A DNA stretch of 64,000 nucleotides from positions 186,001 through 250,000 of the forward strand of contig NZ_VCQU01000009.1 in NCBI RefSeq assembly GCF_012932915.1. Reading direction: 5' to 3'. Position numbers and translations under genes: made by a program. This document shows, one piece after another, positions 25,409 to 34,063 of this stretch; position 1 is the stretch's first letter; each line of letters begins with the position of its first letter. This DNA comes from Antrihabitans stalactiti. Its GTDB lineage: Bacteria > Actinomycetota > Actinomycetes > Mycobacteriales > Mycobacteriaceae. Below the pieces are notes generated by a model, which was given only the letters and a program-made list of their open reading frames with translations, made no database searches and was not told the DNA's origin.

Positions 25409-26430
25409 AGCCCTGGAAGCGTCACGACCTGCGAGGCGTAGGACAGCCCAGCGCCGAAGGCGATGAGTAGCGCCGTGTCACCGGCTTTGGCTTCGCCGTT
25501 GCGCAGCATCGTGTCCATGGCGAGCGGAATCGACGCTGCCGACGTGTTCCCGCTTGTTTCGATGTCGTTGGCGACTGCACAGTCGTCCGGCAGCTTCAGA
25601 ATTCGGGACATCACCTCGGTGATACGGCCATTGGCCTGATGCGGGATGAGTGCGTCCAACTGCTCGGTGGTGACGCCTGCCCGGTCGAGCGCTTCGCGGC
25701 ACACTTTTTCGAGCGAGTGTGCGGCCCAGCGGAAGACCGTCGTGCCTTCCATCGTCAGGTAGGGCCGAGTCGCGTCCGTGCCTGTCGCGTCGATCTCGTT
25801 GAAGAACTCCATCCAGTCCTTGGTCTGGCGGATCGCCTTCCAGCTTTCACCTTCCGAACCCCAGACGGTCGGGCCGATGCCGTTGGCGTCTGACGGCCCG
25901 ACCACGACAGCGCCCGCGCCGTCGCCGAACAGGAACGCTGTGGAGCGGTCGGTGAAATCGAGAGTGTCGGTGAGGCGTTCGACGCCGACGACGAGAACGT
26001 GGCGCGCCGTTCCGCTGCGGACCATGTCCGCTGCGAGCGAGACACCGTGACAGAACCCGGCACAGCCTGCCGAGATGTCGAATGCAGCTGTGGCCTTCAT
26101 CCCGAGGCCACTCGCGATCTGTGGGGCAGCGGCGGGGGTGAGCAGCAGCCACGTCGACGTGGCCACCACTACACAGTCGACTTGGTCAGGCGCGATACCC
26201 GCCGCCTCGATCGCATCCTTCGACGCCTCGATGCTCATGGTGAGTACGGTCTCGTCCGGACCGCAGAAGCGCCGCGTCTTGATCCCGGACCGCGTCCGGA
26301 TCCATTCGTCGCTCGAATCGATCGCGCCGGCGACCTCATCGTTGGTCACGATCCGTGCCGGGCGATATACGCCGAGCCCGAGGATCGAAGTGTTCCGCAC
26401 GCCCGTCGTAGTCGCGATCTGTGTGGGCAT
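25405..26430 (-). CDS. fabH: 3-oxoacyl-ACP synthase III
   Basis: A 341-residue ketoacyl synthase starting fatty-acid or mycolic-acid elongation by condensing acyl-CoA with malonyl-ACP. The Cys-His-Asn triad is present: Cys in DISAGCAGF (near 122), His in IPHQANGRI, Asn in ETSGNTSAASIP. The sequence follows mycobacterial FabH closely (VTNDEVAGAIDSSDEWIRTR, GIKTRRF, GAGLSYASQVV), so an enzyme linking FAS-I products to FAS-II is likely. The ATG is preceded by AGGAG eight bases upstream; the frame stays open far upstream but that part is not coding. It stands alone, not in a FAS-II cluster. Confidence 0.95.
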   Translation of the reverse strand: MPTQIATTTGVRNTSILGLGVYRPARIVTNDEVAGAIDSSDEWIRTRSGIKTRRFCGPDETVLTMSIEASKDAIEAAGIAPDQVDCVVVATSTWLLLTPAAAPQIASGLGMKATAAFDISAGCAGFCHGVSLAADMVRSGTARHVLVVGVERLTDTLDFTDRSTAFLFGDGAGAVVVGPSDANGIGPTVWGSEGESWKAIRQTKDWMEFFNEIDATGTDATRPYLTMEGTTVFRWAAHSLEKVCREALDRAGVTTEQLDALIPHQANGRITEVMSRILKLPDDCAVANDIETSGNTSAASIPLAMDTMLRNGEAKAGDTALLIAFGAGLSYASQVVTLPGL

Positions 26431-26466
26431 TGTCGGGCTCCTGGCGTCAGCGTTGATTCCAAAAAG

Positions 26467-26486
26467 TGAGGGCCCCTCATATTCTA
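26467..26486 (-). promoter_or_regulatory. Candidate fabH promoter with short palindrome
   Basis: On the minus strand a TAGAAT (-10-like, 26481-26486) is followed directly by the perfect dyad TGAGGG-G-CCCTCA (26467-26479), some 35-50 bases above the fabH start. No good -35 is visible. The dyad could be an operator for a fatty-acid regulator; evidence is positional only. Confidence 0.3.
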
Positions 26487-26640
26487 CTGGACCGTTCGAG
26501 ACGTCGCACGAGCCACGTTGTTTCCGCCTCCCGCGGGCTGGGTATGCCCGTTTTGCAGTCGTCAGGAAACAACTGGCACGACACACATTTGCCGTCGCCA
26601 AACGGCTGCAATTGTGGTGTTGTTGACCTACGGTTGACCC

Positions 26641-26662
26641 CGCACTCAGCGCCCTGAGTGCG
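26641..26662. promoter_or_regulatory. Inverted repeat in the leader of the GlsB-like gene
   Basis: CGCACTCAG-CGCC-CTGAGTGCG, a perfect 9-bp dyad with a 4-base loop, 23 bases upstream of the start codon and just before its ribosome site. Two TTGACC words lie immediately upstream (in GTTGACCTACGGTTGACC) and may be a promoter. It could be an operator or an RNA hairpin controlling translation. Confidence 0.5.
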
Positions 26663-26685
26663 TTCGCAGGAGAAAGGGAACTCCC

Positions 26686-26961
26686 ATGTGGGGCATCATT
26701 TCTACGATCGTGATCGGGCTTCTCGCGGGTGCAGTCGCGAGGCTTCTCGTACCCGGTAAAGAGAACTTCGGCTGGATCGGAACGATCGTCCTCGGTGTCG
26801 TCGGCGGCTTCGTCGGTGGCACGCTCGGCAGCCTCGTGTTCGCACCGCATAAATTCGACATCACTCCACCCGTCAACCACGCCTTCTTGGGTGCGATCGT
26901 CGGCGCCGTGATCCTTCTCGTCATCTACAAGTTCGTCAGCGGCAGGATGAGCCGAACCTGA
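26686..26961 (+). CDS. GlsB/YeaQ/YmgE family membrane protein
   Basis: A 91-residue three-helix membrane protein, starting [20 protein letters not shown], with [20 protein letters not shown] and a final helix [20 protein letters not shown]. This family (transglycosylase-associated protein, Pfam Transgly_assoc) is linked to stress and envelope responses; its molecular role is unclear. AGGAG lies about 16 bases upstream, with a second purine run (AAAGGGAA) closer to the ATG. It is followed by a terminator-like hairpin, so it is probably a single-gene transcript. Confidence 0.92.
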   Translation: MWGIISTIVIGLLAGAVARLLVPGKENFGWIGTIVLGVVGGFVGGTLGSLVFAPHKFDITPPVNHAFLGAIVGAVILLVIYKFVSGRMSRT

Positions 26962-26992
26962 CGCCAGTCCCACCAACGAACGTTCGATGCCA

Positions 26993-27019
26993 GGCCGCTC
27001 ACGTAAGGTGTGAGCGGCC
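26993..27019. terminator. Hairpin after the GlsB-like gene
   Basis: GGCCGCTCAC-GTAAGGT-GTGAGCGGCC, a perfect 10-bp stem with a 7-base loop, 32 bases after the GlsB-like stop and 62 bases before psd. There is no U-tract, as is common for actinobacterial intrinsic terminators. Confidence 0.65.
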
Positions 27020-27080
27020 GGTATTCGCAAATTTGCGCGACCCCGGCGTATCCGAAGATCCGAAGAAGTTAGAGGAGCCC

Positions 27081-27806
27081 GTGGCACGCCGACCAACCCC
27101 CCTCGGCACTCCCCCGCAAACGAGCGTTCGACACGTCGTCGATCTCGTGCGCGCGGCGGTCCCACCCCTTCATCCCGCCGGCCTTCCGTTCGTGCTCGCC
27201 CCACTCGCCGTTGCGGCGCTGGGACGAAATCGCACGTGGCTACGTCGCGTCAGCCTCGCATCGGCGGGCGCATCCGCCGCGTTCTTCCGGCATCCGCACC
27301 GCACGCCGCCGAACCGGCCCGGAGTTGTGGTCTCACCGGCTGACGGCGAAATCGCCCTTGTCGATACTGCGCCCGCGCCGCCTGAGCTCAACCTCGGCGA
27401 CGAACCGCGTCCCCGCGTCAGCATCTTTTTGTCGGTGCTCGACGTGCACGTGCAGCGCAGCCCCGTCGGCGGAACGGTCAAGACGGTCATTCACCAACCG
27501 GGCCAATTCCTTTCGGCTGACTTGCCGGAAGCCAGCGACCGCAACGAACGTACGAGCATGCTGCTGGAGACCCCAGCAGGCGAACAGATTGCGGTCGTGC
27601 AGATCGCAGGGCTGCTCGCGCGACGGATCATCTGCGAGCCCGAGGTCGGTGACACGATCGCGATCGGCGACACCTACGGCTTGATCAGATTCGGCTCACG
27701 CGTCGACACCTACTTCCCCATCGGCACGCGGCTACTCGTGGAACGCGGCCAGCGGGCGGTGGGCGCCGAGACGGTGCTGGCCGAGCTCTCGCAATCAGAA
27801 CCGTGA
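27081..27806 (+). CDS. psd: Phosphatidylserine decarboxylase
   Basis: A 241-residue enzyme making phosphatidylethanolamine from phosphatidylserine. It is of the short Archaeal/Psd-II type: [32 protein letters not shown], and the self-cleavage site FGSRVD near the C-terminus, where the Ser becomes the pyruvoyl cofactor. The GTG start follows AGAGGAG; the frame is open upstream but without ribosome site. Its stop overlaps the pssA start (GTGA). The psd-pssA-ATPase order equals that of mycobacteria. Membrane association is expected through the N-terminal hydrophobic stretch [14 protein letters not shown]. Confidence 0.95.
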   Translation: MARRPTPLGTPPQTSVRHVVDLVRAAVPPLHPAGLPFVLAPLAVAALGRNRTWLRRVSLASAGASAAFFRHPHRTPPNRPGVVVSPADGEIALVDTAPAPPELNLGDEPRPRVSIFLSVLDVHVQRSPVGGTVKTVIHQPGQFLSADLPEASDRNERTSMLLETPAGEQIAVVQIAGLLARRIICEPEVGDTIAIGDTYGLIRFGSRVDTYFPIGTRLLVERGQRAVGAETVLAELSQSEP

Positions 27807-28675
27807 GCACGAGGAAGTCGCTCTCGGGGCGTGCGCGCCGTATTCGTCCGGTGCGCCTGCTCCCGAGCGTCATCACGATCCTTGCCTTGTGCGCGGGGCT
27901 GTCTGCCGTCAAATTCGCGCTCGACGACGAGCTCAGCATCTCGCTCGCGATGATCGGCGCGGCAGCAGTCCTCGACACTCTCGACGGCCGGATCGCGCGA
28001 CTGCTCGACGCGACTTCCAAGATGGGCGCTGAGCTCGATTCGCTGTCCGACGCAATCTCGTTCGGTGTCGCACCTGCACTGATTCTCTATACGACGCTGC
28101 TCGAAGACAGTCCGACCGGCTGGATCGTCGCCCTGATCTATGCAGTCAGCATCGTGCTGCGGTTGGCGCGATTCAACACACTGCTCGACGACGACACCCG
28201 CCCGAGTTACGCGCGCGAATTCTTCGTCGGCGTGCCCGCGCCCGCAGGTGCACTGATAGCGCTGTTGCCCATCGCTGCGTTCGAACAATGGGGCCGCGGC
28301 TGGTGGGACGGCTACTACTTGGTCGCAGGCTGGACCGTGTTGTCGGCCGCGCTGATCGTCAGCCGCATCCCGACGCTGGCGATGAAATCGTTCTCAGTGC
28401 CGCCGCATCTCGCATCGGTGTTGCTCGTTCTTGTCGCGATCGCCGCAGCGGCACTCGTTACCTATCCACTGGTCCTTCTGATGGTTCTCGTGGCGATGTA
28501 CCTGGCGCACATTCCGTTTGCGATCCGGTCGCAGCGCTGGGTCGCCGCCCGACCCGAATCCTGGGATCGAAAGCCTGCCGAACGTCGAGCCGAGCGGCGC
28601 GCGATCCGGCGCGCACCCGACCGTCGGCGCAGGTCCTCCGCCCGTTTGCGTCTGCGACGGCCCGGAGACCGGTGA
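27803..28675 (+). CDS. pssA: CDP-diacylglycerol-serine O-phosphatidyltransferase
   Basis: A 290-residue membrane enzyme supplying phosphatidylserine to Psd. The CDP-alcohol phosphotransferase motif is complete: D-x2-DG-x2-AR-x8-G-x3-D-x3-D in [20 protein letters not shown] plus SLSD (residues about 55-90). Eight or so membrane helices follow, and a strongly basic C-terminal tail of about 45 residues (many Arg) lies in the cytoplasm. The GTG start overlaps the psd stop, and the ATPase gene begins two bases after its stop. Translational coupling of the pair is likely. Confidence 0.95.
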   Translation: MSTRKSLSGRARRIRPVRLLPSVITILALCAGLSAVKFALDDELSISLAMIGAAAVLDTLDGRIARLLDATSKMGAELDSLSDAISFGVAPALILYTTLLEDSPTGWIVALIYAVSIVLRLARFNTLLDDDTRPSYAREFFVGVPAPAGALIALLPIAAFEQWGRGWWDGYYLVAGWTVLSAALIVSRIPTLAMKSFSVPPHLASVLLVLVAIAAAALVTYPLVLLMVLVAMYLAHIPFAIRSQRWVAARPESWDRKPAERRAERRAIRRAPDRRRRSSARLRLRRPGDR

Positions 28676-28677
28676 CG

Positions 28678-30843
28678 ATGCCCGAGCTGGCACTCACCGC
28701 CCGGCTGAACAGTTCGGCCGCCGACACCCGCCGCGGCGTCGTCCGGCTGCACCCAGAAGTGCTGACCGCGTTGGGGTTGCGGGAATGGGACGGCATTGCC
28801 CTGGTCGGCTCGCGCAGGACCGCTGCGGTCGCCGGAATCGCACCGCCCGGAACACCTACCGGGATCGCGCTGCTCGACGACGTGACCCTCTCGAACGCGG
28901 GGATCAAAGAAGACGCCTCGATCGTCGTGTCCCCGGTGCCGGTGTACGGCGCAAAACGCGTGTGCGTGAGCGGATCGGCGCTGGCGACCCAATCGATTTC
29001 GGCGCAGACATTGCGGCAAGCCTTGCTCGGAAAGGTCGTGACCGTCGGCGACACAGTCTCGCTGCTGCCGCGCGACCTCGGTCCCGGCACGAGCACAGCT
29101 GCAGCAGCACAAGCACTTTCCCGCACCTTCGGCGTCGCGTGGACCTCGGAGTTGCTCACCGTCACCAGCGCGGACCCATCCCCCGGGCCGGTGAGTGTCC
29201 AGCCCAACACGGCAGTCGACTGGGGTGCCGGCGCGGCACCCGGCGCGACTTCAGCTGTCGATTCCGTCGACATGGTCGCCCCGACGCCGGTCGTCCCAGT
29301 CGAAGACCTGGTCGGCGCGACCGCACAGGCGGCCAAGCTCAAAGAATGGCTCGGCCTTGCCCTCGACGAGCCCGAGCTGCTGAAGAAGCTGGGCGCTTCA
29401 CCACATCTCGCCGTCATGATCACCGGCCCTGCCGGCGTCGGCAAGGCCACCCTCGCGCGGGCGGTTCCGGTCGGACGCAAGCTCGTCGAGCTCGACGGTC
29501 CGAGCGTGGGCTCCCTCGACATCGGCGCCCGCCTCCGTGCGGTTGCGGATGCGGTCGCCACGGTCGCGGCGGGCGGTGTTCTGGTGATCACCGATATCGA
29601 CGCTCTTCTACCGAACGAGCCCGAACCTGTTGCGACACTGATTCTCGATCAGCTCCGCGCCGCCGTTCGAACACCTGGCGTCGCTTTTCTTGCCACGACT
29701 GCGCATCCGGATTCCGTCGATGCACGGCTGCGAGATCCGCAACTCTGCGATCGCGAACTCGCCCTTAATCTTCCGGACGGCGCGATTCGAAAAGCGCTGC
29801 TGGAACTACTGCTTCGGAAAGTGCCGACGGGAACGCTCAAACTCGACGACATCGCCGCCCGCACACCTGGATTCGTCGTCGCAGACCTGGCAGCCTTGTG
29901 CCGTGAAGCTGCGCTGCGTGCCGCGTCGCGCGCGAGCAAGTCTCGCGAAGAACCGGTGCTCGAGCAAGACGATCTTCTAGGCGCCCTCGAGGTGATCCGT
30001 CCGCTGTCTCGTTCCGGCACCGAGGAACTCGCGGTCGGCAGCCTCACACTCGACGACGTCGGCGACATGATCGAGACGAAGCAGGCGCTCACCGAAGCGG
30101 TGTTGTGGCCGTTGCGCCACCCGGATTCGTTCGCCCGCCTCGGCGTCGACCCGCCTCGCGGTGTCCTACTCTACGGACCGCCCGGCTGTGGAAAGACCTA
30201 CCTCGTCCGCGCGCTGGCCAGCACCGGCCAGCTCAGCGTGCATGCCGTCAAAGGCGCCGAGCTCATGGACAAGTGGGTCGGCGCCTCGGAGAAGGCGGTC
30301 CGCGAATTGTTCCAGCGCGCGAGAGATTCCGCGCCGTCGCTGATCTTCCTGGACGAAGTGGACGCGCTGGCACCACGCCGTGGCCAGAGTTCGGACTCCG
30401 GTGTCACCGACCGCGTGGTTGCGGCGCTGCTGACCGAACTCGACGGGATCGAGGCCTTACGTGACGTCGTCGTGCTCGGCGCCACCAACCGGCCCGAACT
30501 GATCGACCCGGCGCTCCTGCGGCCCGGGCGGCTCGAGCGGCTCGTCTTCGTTTCCCCGCCGGACGCGATGGCGCGCAGAGAGATTCTGCGCACGACCGGG
30601 CGCGCGGTGCCGCTGGCCGACGACGTAGACCTTGACGCGCTCGCCGACGACCTCGACGGTTACTCGGCCGCCGACTGTTCGGCGCTGCTGCGCGAAGCCG
30701 CATTGGCCGCGATGCGACGCAGCGTCGACGTCGCCGACGTCACCGCCGCCGACGTCGCATCGGCACGCAAGGCGGTCCGGCCGTCGCTCGATCCCGTACA
30801 GGTCGCGGCTTTGAAGGCTTACGCCGAGAATCGTTCGGGCTGA
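28678..30843 (+). CDS. Cdc48-like AAA ATPase of actinobacteria (Cpa type)
   Basis: A 721-residue protein with a Cdc48-like N-domain (residues 1-160) and two AAA modules. D1 (about 210-440) has Walker A GPAGVGKAT but a Walker B of VLVITDIDALL, with Asp-Ile-Asp in place of Asp-Glu, so it is probably weak or inactive. D2 (about 455-700) is canonical: GPPGCGKTYL, LIFLDEVDAL, sensor GATNRPE, arginine fingers in LLRPGRLER. It is the ortholog of M. tuberculosis Rv0435c, described as Cpa, an unfoldase-like ring that can associate with the 20S proteasome. Position after pssA is conserved. It is followed by the second copy of the long palindrome. Confidence 0.92.
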   Translation: MPELALTARLNSSAADTRRGVVRLHPEVLTALGLREWDGIALVGSRRTAAVAGIAPPGTPTGIALLDDVTLSNAGIKEDASIVVSPVPVYGAKRVCVSGSALATQSISAQTLRQALLGKVVTVGDTVSLLPRDLGPGTSTAAAAQALSRTFGVAWTSELLTVTSADPSPGPVSVQPNTAVDWGAGAAPGATSAVDSVDMVAPTPVVPVEDLVGATAQAAKLKEWLGLALDEPELLKKLGASPHLAVMITGPAGVGKATLARAVPVGRKLVELDGPSVGSLDIGARLRAVADAVATVAAGGVLVITDIDALLPNEPEPVATLILDQLRAAVRTPGVAFLATTAHPDSVDARLRDPQLCDRELALNLPDGAIRKALLELLLRKVPTGTLKLDDIAARTPGFVVADLAALCREAALRAASRASKSREEPVLEQDDLLGALEVIRPLSRSGTEELAVGSLTLDDVGDMIETKQALTEAVLWPLRHPDSFARLGVDPPRGVLLYGPPGCGKTYLVRALASTGQLSVHAVKGAELMDKWVGASEKAVRELFQRARDSAPSLIFLDEVDALAPRRGQSSDSGVTDRVVAALLTELDGIEALRDVVVLGATNRPELIDPALLRPGRLERLVFVSPPDAMARREILRTTGRAVPLADDVDLDALADDLDGYSAADCSALLREAALAAMRRSVDVADVTAADVASARKAVRPSLDPVQVAALKAYAENRSG

Positions 30844-30850
30844 GTCCCTT

Positions 30851-30908
30851 CCCACCCTCGTGAGTCTTTTAGGAGTCCATAGACTCCTAAAAGACTCACG
30901 AGGGTGGG
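30851..30908. terminator. Long perfect palindrome between convergent genes, copy 2 of a repeated element
   Basis: Perfect 27-base arms (30851-30877 and 30882-30908) around CATA. The left arm begins CCCACCCTCGTGAGTC. It sits 7 bases after the ATPase stop and 2 bases before the stop of the converging PEP-mutase-like gene. It shares GTGAGTCTTTT-GGAGTC with copy 1 at 18456, but one stem pair is swapped (T-A to A-T) and the stem is longer. Selection on the fold, not on the letters, is implied. Confidence 0.88.
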
Positions 30909-30910
30909 GG

Positions 30911-31663
30911 TCACTGCCAGAGCGCGAGCAATCGATTCGCCTCGGCCGCGAGCGCGAACTGTAGGAACGGGCCGAAGCTGACCCGCGCAACACCTTGATC
31001 GGCCAACTGCGCCTTGTCGGTCTTGTCCGGCAGCGCAATCGCGTTCACCGGTAACGGCAACTCGGCGGTCAGTCGACGCTGCACCGCATCGCTGTGCACG
31101 CCAACGGGATACAACACGTCGGCGCCCGCGGCCGCCGCTAGCTTCAGTCGCGCGATGGCGCGGTCGACACGGTCGGACTCGTCACCAATCTTTCGCGCGA
31201 TGACATCGGTGCGTGCGTTGACCACCAGCCGGACCTCAGCCTCGTCGGCAGCCTGGCGTAGCTGCCCTACGAGATCGGCGTGCTCCTGCGGCTCACGCAG
31301 CCGCCCGCCTTCGCTGTGTACCGTGTCCTCGATGTTCAGCCCTACCGCACCGACACCGAGCAAACCGTCGATGAGACGTGCGGGCTCCAGTCCATAGCCG
31401 GACTCGATGTCGACTGATACCGGCAGCGTCACCGCGGCCGTGATCTGTGTGACTCTCGTGAGCAGGTCGTCGAACGTCATGCCTTCGTTGTCTGGTTTGC
31501 CGATGGAATCGGCTACCGGATGGCTGCCGACGGTCAAGGCGCTGAAGCCTGCCGCGACCGCCAAGTTCGCCGACCAGGCATCCCACACGGTCGGCAGGAT
31601 CGCGGGGTTGCCAGGCTGGTGCAGCTTCAGGAATGAGTCGGCCAAGTCGCTCAGGGTTGTCAT
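30911..31663 (-). CDS. Isocitrate lyase/phosphoenolpyruvate mutase-family enzyme
   Basis: A 250-residue TIM-barrel protein of the ICL/PEPM superfamily: LPTVWDAWSANLAVAAGFSA, VGSHPVADSIG, DIESGYG (metal-binding Asp and Glu), NIEDTVHSEGG and VNARTDVIAR. The KKCGH-type hexapeptide of real isocitrate lyase is absent, so the reaction is probably C-C or C-P bond breaking on another 2-oxo or methylcitrate-like acid; the substrate is unknown. Last gene of a tight four-gene minus-strand run (gaps of 4, -1 and 7 bases) behind a PAP2 protein, Nudix and ASCH genes. It is close to the palindrome. Confidence 0.88.
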   Translation of the reverse strand: MTTLSDLADSFLKLHQPGNPAILPTVWDAWSANLAVAAGFSALTVGSHPVADSIGKPDNEGMTFDDLLTRVTQITAAVTLPVSVDIESGYGLEPARLIDGLLGVGAVGLNIEDTVHSEGGRLREPQEHADLVGQLRQAADEAEVRLVVNARTDVIARKIGDESDRVDRAIARLKLAAAAGADVLYPVGVHSDAVQRRLTAELPLPVNAIALPDKTDKAQLADQGVARVSFGPFLQFALAAEANRLLALWQ

Positions 31664-31670
31664 CAGTCGA

Positions 31671-32249
31671 TCATTGCTCGAGTGCGCGCTCGGCCGCCAG
31701 GAAGGTGCAACCTCGCGGACTGAGTCGGTACCCGACCAAGAGACTTTCGGTCAGTCCGAGGTCTTTGAGCCTGCGAACCTTGATCTTGAACGGATCGCGT
31801 TCCATCCCGACCAGCGGAGCAAGTTCGCGTGCCACGACTTCCGGATTGTTCTCGATCAACTCGAGGTAGGTCCGGGTCCATGGGGTGCCTGCGTCCATGC
31901 GCGCCAGTCGTTTTCGCAACGAGGCAAGCTCGTCGGCGTCGATGTCGCCGCTCTCCCGCAACGCGTGCCGCGGGTCCGGACCGCCGTAGGCCACACCGAT
32001 CCGATACAACCGATCGCCGGTCGACTTCTTGTCGAGCAATTTCAGCAGAGCGGCTGCGGAATCGAATCCGGCTGCCCGCGCGTCTTTTTCGGTGATCCTG
32101 CGGACTTCCTTGATCGAGGTGATTTCGACGACGCCACGGGCATTGCGGATGCGAGACCCGACGTTGATCCGCGGTTTGTCCCACCGCCGGAACGCCACGG
32201 TGATCGTGCCTGCTGCGATGCCGTCGATGGTGGTCGGCGGAATCAGCAT
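31671..32249 (-). CDS. ASCH-domain protein with C-terminal winged helix
   Basis: A 192-residue protein. The first part (residues about 1-95, TVAFRRWDKPRINVGSRIRN, then EITSIKEVRRITEKDARAAG) fits the ASCH RNA-binding-like fold related to PUA domains. The second part (about 105-190) reads as a winged helix: VARELAPLVGMERDPFKIKV, RRLKDLGLTESL, GYRLSPRGCTFL. The ATG overlaps the Nudix stop by one base (TGATG). Function is unknown; nucleic-acid binding is likely from both domains. Confidence 0.78.
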   Translation of the reverse strand: MLIPPTTIDGIAAGTITVAFRRWDKPRINVGSRIRNARGVVEITSIKEVRRITEKDARAAGFDSAAALLKLLDKKSTGDRLYRIGVAYGGPDPRHALRESGDIDADELASLRKRLARMDAGTPWTRTYLELIENNPEVVARELAPLVGMERDPFKIKVRRLKDLGLTESLLVGYRLSPRGCTFLAAERALEQ

Positions 32250-32656
32250 CAGTCCACCAGACCGAGATCGGCGAGCCGGCGAAACACGAGCATCGACCCA
32301 GGCGCCACATGCGGCATCGCGGCATATTCGGCAACGGTGAAATACCGCAGCTCAGCGATCTCGCTCGTCGGACGGGGCTCGTCGTGCAGGTCCGCGATAA
32401 AGCACGTCATGTGCAGCGCGGTGCCCGCAGGATGGCCGTATGCCTCGGCCTCGAAGACACCAAGTTCTTCGACGCTGTCGGGCACGACGCGCGTCCCGAG
32501 TTCCTCCCGAATTTCGCGATGCAACGCGTCTTCCGCGCTCTCGCCTGGATCGATCTTCCCGCCCGCCATATAGAAGGCGACGTTGTCGACCGACCGTGTC
32601 TGCAGCAACCGCCGACCGCGAACGTAAGCCAGGGCTGCTGTCCGGATCTCGGGCAC
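32249..32656 (-). CDS. Nudix hydrolase
   Basis: A 135-residue hydrolase of nucleoside diphosphate-linked compounds. The Nudix box is complete: GGKIDPGESAEDALHREI followed by REELG (residues about 33-55), fitting G-x5-E-x7-REUXEEXGU. The start is a GTG four bases after the PAP2 stop; its stop overlaps the ASCH start. Substrate cannot be told; house-cleaning of damaged nucleotides is common for this length and shape. Confidence 0.92.
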   Translation of the reverse strand: MPEIRTAALAYVRGRRLLQTRSVDNVAFYMAGGKIDPGESAEDALHREIREELGTRVVPDSVEELGVFEAEAYGHPAGTALHMTCFIADLHDEPRPTSEIAELRYFTVAEYAAMPHVAPGSMLVFRRLADLGLVD

Positions 32657-32660
32657 GGCG

Positions 32661-33983
32661 TCAGCTTAGCTGAGCCTCGATCTGCGGAGCGGCAACCGCA
32701 CGACGACCCCAGAAGGTCTGATAGAAGACGACAGACATGACGACGAGCGACCCGACGAGCAGCGGCGCGGAAATCTCGGCATTCTCGGCGATCGGCACCG
32801 CGAGGTAGCGGTACGACAGCAGCAACGCGACGAACAGCACAGAACCGCCGGCGACGAGCCGTACGCGGAACCAACCCCACCCGCGCTCAGGGTCGCGCAG
32901 CGCCGACTCGACCGTGAGGCACAGGACCGCGCCCGCAATCAGGTCCACGCCGTAGTGGTAGCCGAAGCCGAGCGTCGCCATCAGGGTGCCAACCAGCCAG
33001 AAACTACCCATGAACCGCAGCCAGCGCGGTCCGCCCCTGGAATGGATGAAGATCGACAGCACCCAGGCGGTGTGCATGCTCGGCATGCAGTTGCGCGGAG
33101 TGAAGTTGTCGAACGGTATTGCGCCGGGATCGGTGTTCAGCGACGGCACGAGGTTCGGCCACGCGTCGATCACCTGCATGCCGTTGCCCTCGGCGCCGAA
33201 CGCGAAGATCGGACCTACGACAGGAAAGAGGAAATAAAAGATCGGACCGATGAGCCCCATGACGATGAACGTCCGCACGAGGTAGTGGCTCGGCCACGAA
33301 TCCGGGTCGCGGTAGACGCGATGTAGCTGCCAGCACGCGACGATGATCGCGGCGAACGGAAGCTCGCTGTAGACCCAGTGCAGCACGGCGCTACCGACCG
33401 GACCGGACGCGTCGACGACGTTGCCCATCACCCACGAGGGGTTACCGAGCGCGCGGTCCGCGACTTCGAGGTATTCGTCGAGCACCATCGGCCGAGTCAA
33501 CGAAGTAATAAAGAGCCAGGTCTCCGCGATCTTCGCCGCCATGATGAGCAGTGCTCCGAGCGCCATGCCGCGCAGCGCGAGCGACCGCTGCACCCCGGTC
33601 CACCGCACCGCGACGAAGACTGCGAGCACGGTCAACACGATGAGCGGCCCGTTTCCGAGCGCAAGTCGGTTGCCGAGCAGGAGCCGAATTCCGGCGGTCA
33701 CGACGTCCAGCGCTAGAGCCGAGGACAACGTGATGATGCGCATGCGTTTGTCGAGGCCGACCATCGCGATGATCAGCCCGGCCCACGGCACCGAGTACGA
33801 CGTCGGAGTCGCGACGAAGTCTTTCGCAAGGCCGAAGACAGGTCCGAGCAGACCCGAGCGAGTGGCGATGACCTGGATGACGATCATCAGCACCACACAA
33901 GCAATGACCATCCCGGGTAGGAAGGCGTGCGGCGACGCCAGACGCCGGATTCCACGCTTGGGGGCTTTGATCAACACCCACAT
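32661..33983 (-). CDS. PAP2-superfamily membrane phosphatase/inositolphosphotransferase-like protein
   Basis: A 440-residue membrane protein with about ten helices. The PAP2 catalytic motifs sit late: NCMPSMHTAWVLSIFIHSRG (SMHT His) near 300-320 and GFGYHYGVDLIAG (second His and Asp) near 340-352. This is the Aur1/Ipt1-like subgroup of PAP2_3, which moves or removes phosphate-linked head groups of lipids on the outer face of the membrane. Mycolic actinobacteria use such enzymes in inositol lipid or cell-wall polymer metabolism; the substrate here is unknown. First gene of the Nudix/ASCH/PEP-mutase operon. The start is the ATG at 33983 next to an AT-rich stretch (TACTATATG). Confidence 0.87.
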   Translation of the reverse strand: MWVLIKAPKRGIRRLASPHAFLPGMVIACVVLMIVIQVIATRSGLLGPVFGLAKDFVATPTSYSVPWAGLIIAMVGLDKRMRIITLSSALALDVVTAGIRLLLGNRLALGNGPLIVLTVLAVFVAVRWTGVQRSLALRGMALGALLIMAAKIAETWLFITSLTRPMVLDEYLEVADRALGNPSWVMGNVVDASGPVGSAVLHWVYSELPFAAIIVACWQLHRVYRDPDSWPSHYLVRTFIVMGLIGPIFYFLFPVVGPIFAFGAEGNGMQVIDAWPNLVPSLNTDPGAIPFDNFTPRNCMPSMHTAWVLSIFIHSRGGPRWLRFMGSFWLVGTLMATLGFGYHYGVDLIAGAVLCLTVESALRDPERGWGWFRVRLVAGGSVLFVALLLSYRYLAVPIAENAEISAPLLVGSLVVMSVVFYQTFWGRRAVAAPQIEAQLS

Positions 33984-34063
33984 ATAGTAAACGGCCTATT
34001 AACCTAGACTGCCGCCCGATGAACACCGGCCCCGTCATGTGAACAACGAGATACGCGCAGGGG

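Noticed and set aside
26467-26479. A firm FasR or FadR-type operator before fabH
   Set aside because: The dyad is only 13 bases and matches no operator I can name; kept only as a weak promoter-region feature.
25405-27204. A 599-residue reading of fabH
   Set aside because: The upstream part is open by chance; it crosses the GlsB-like gene on the other strand. AGGAG and the family N-terminus mark the true start at 26430.
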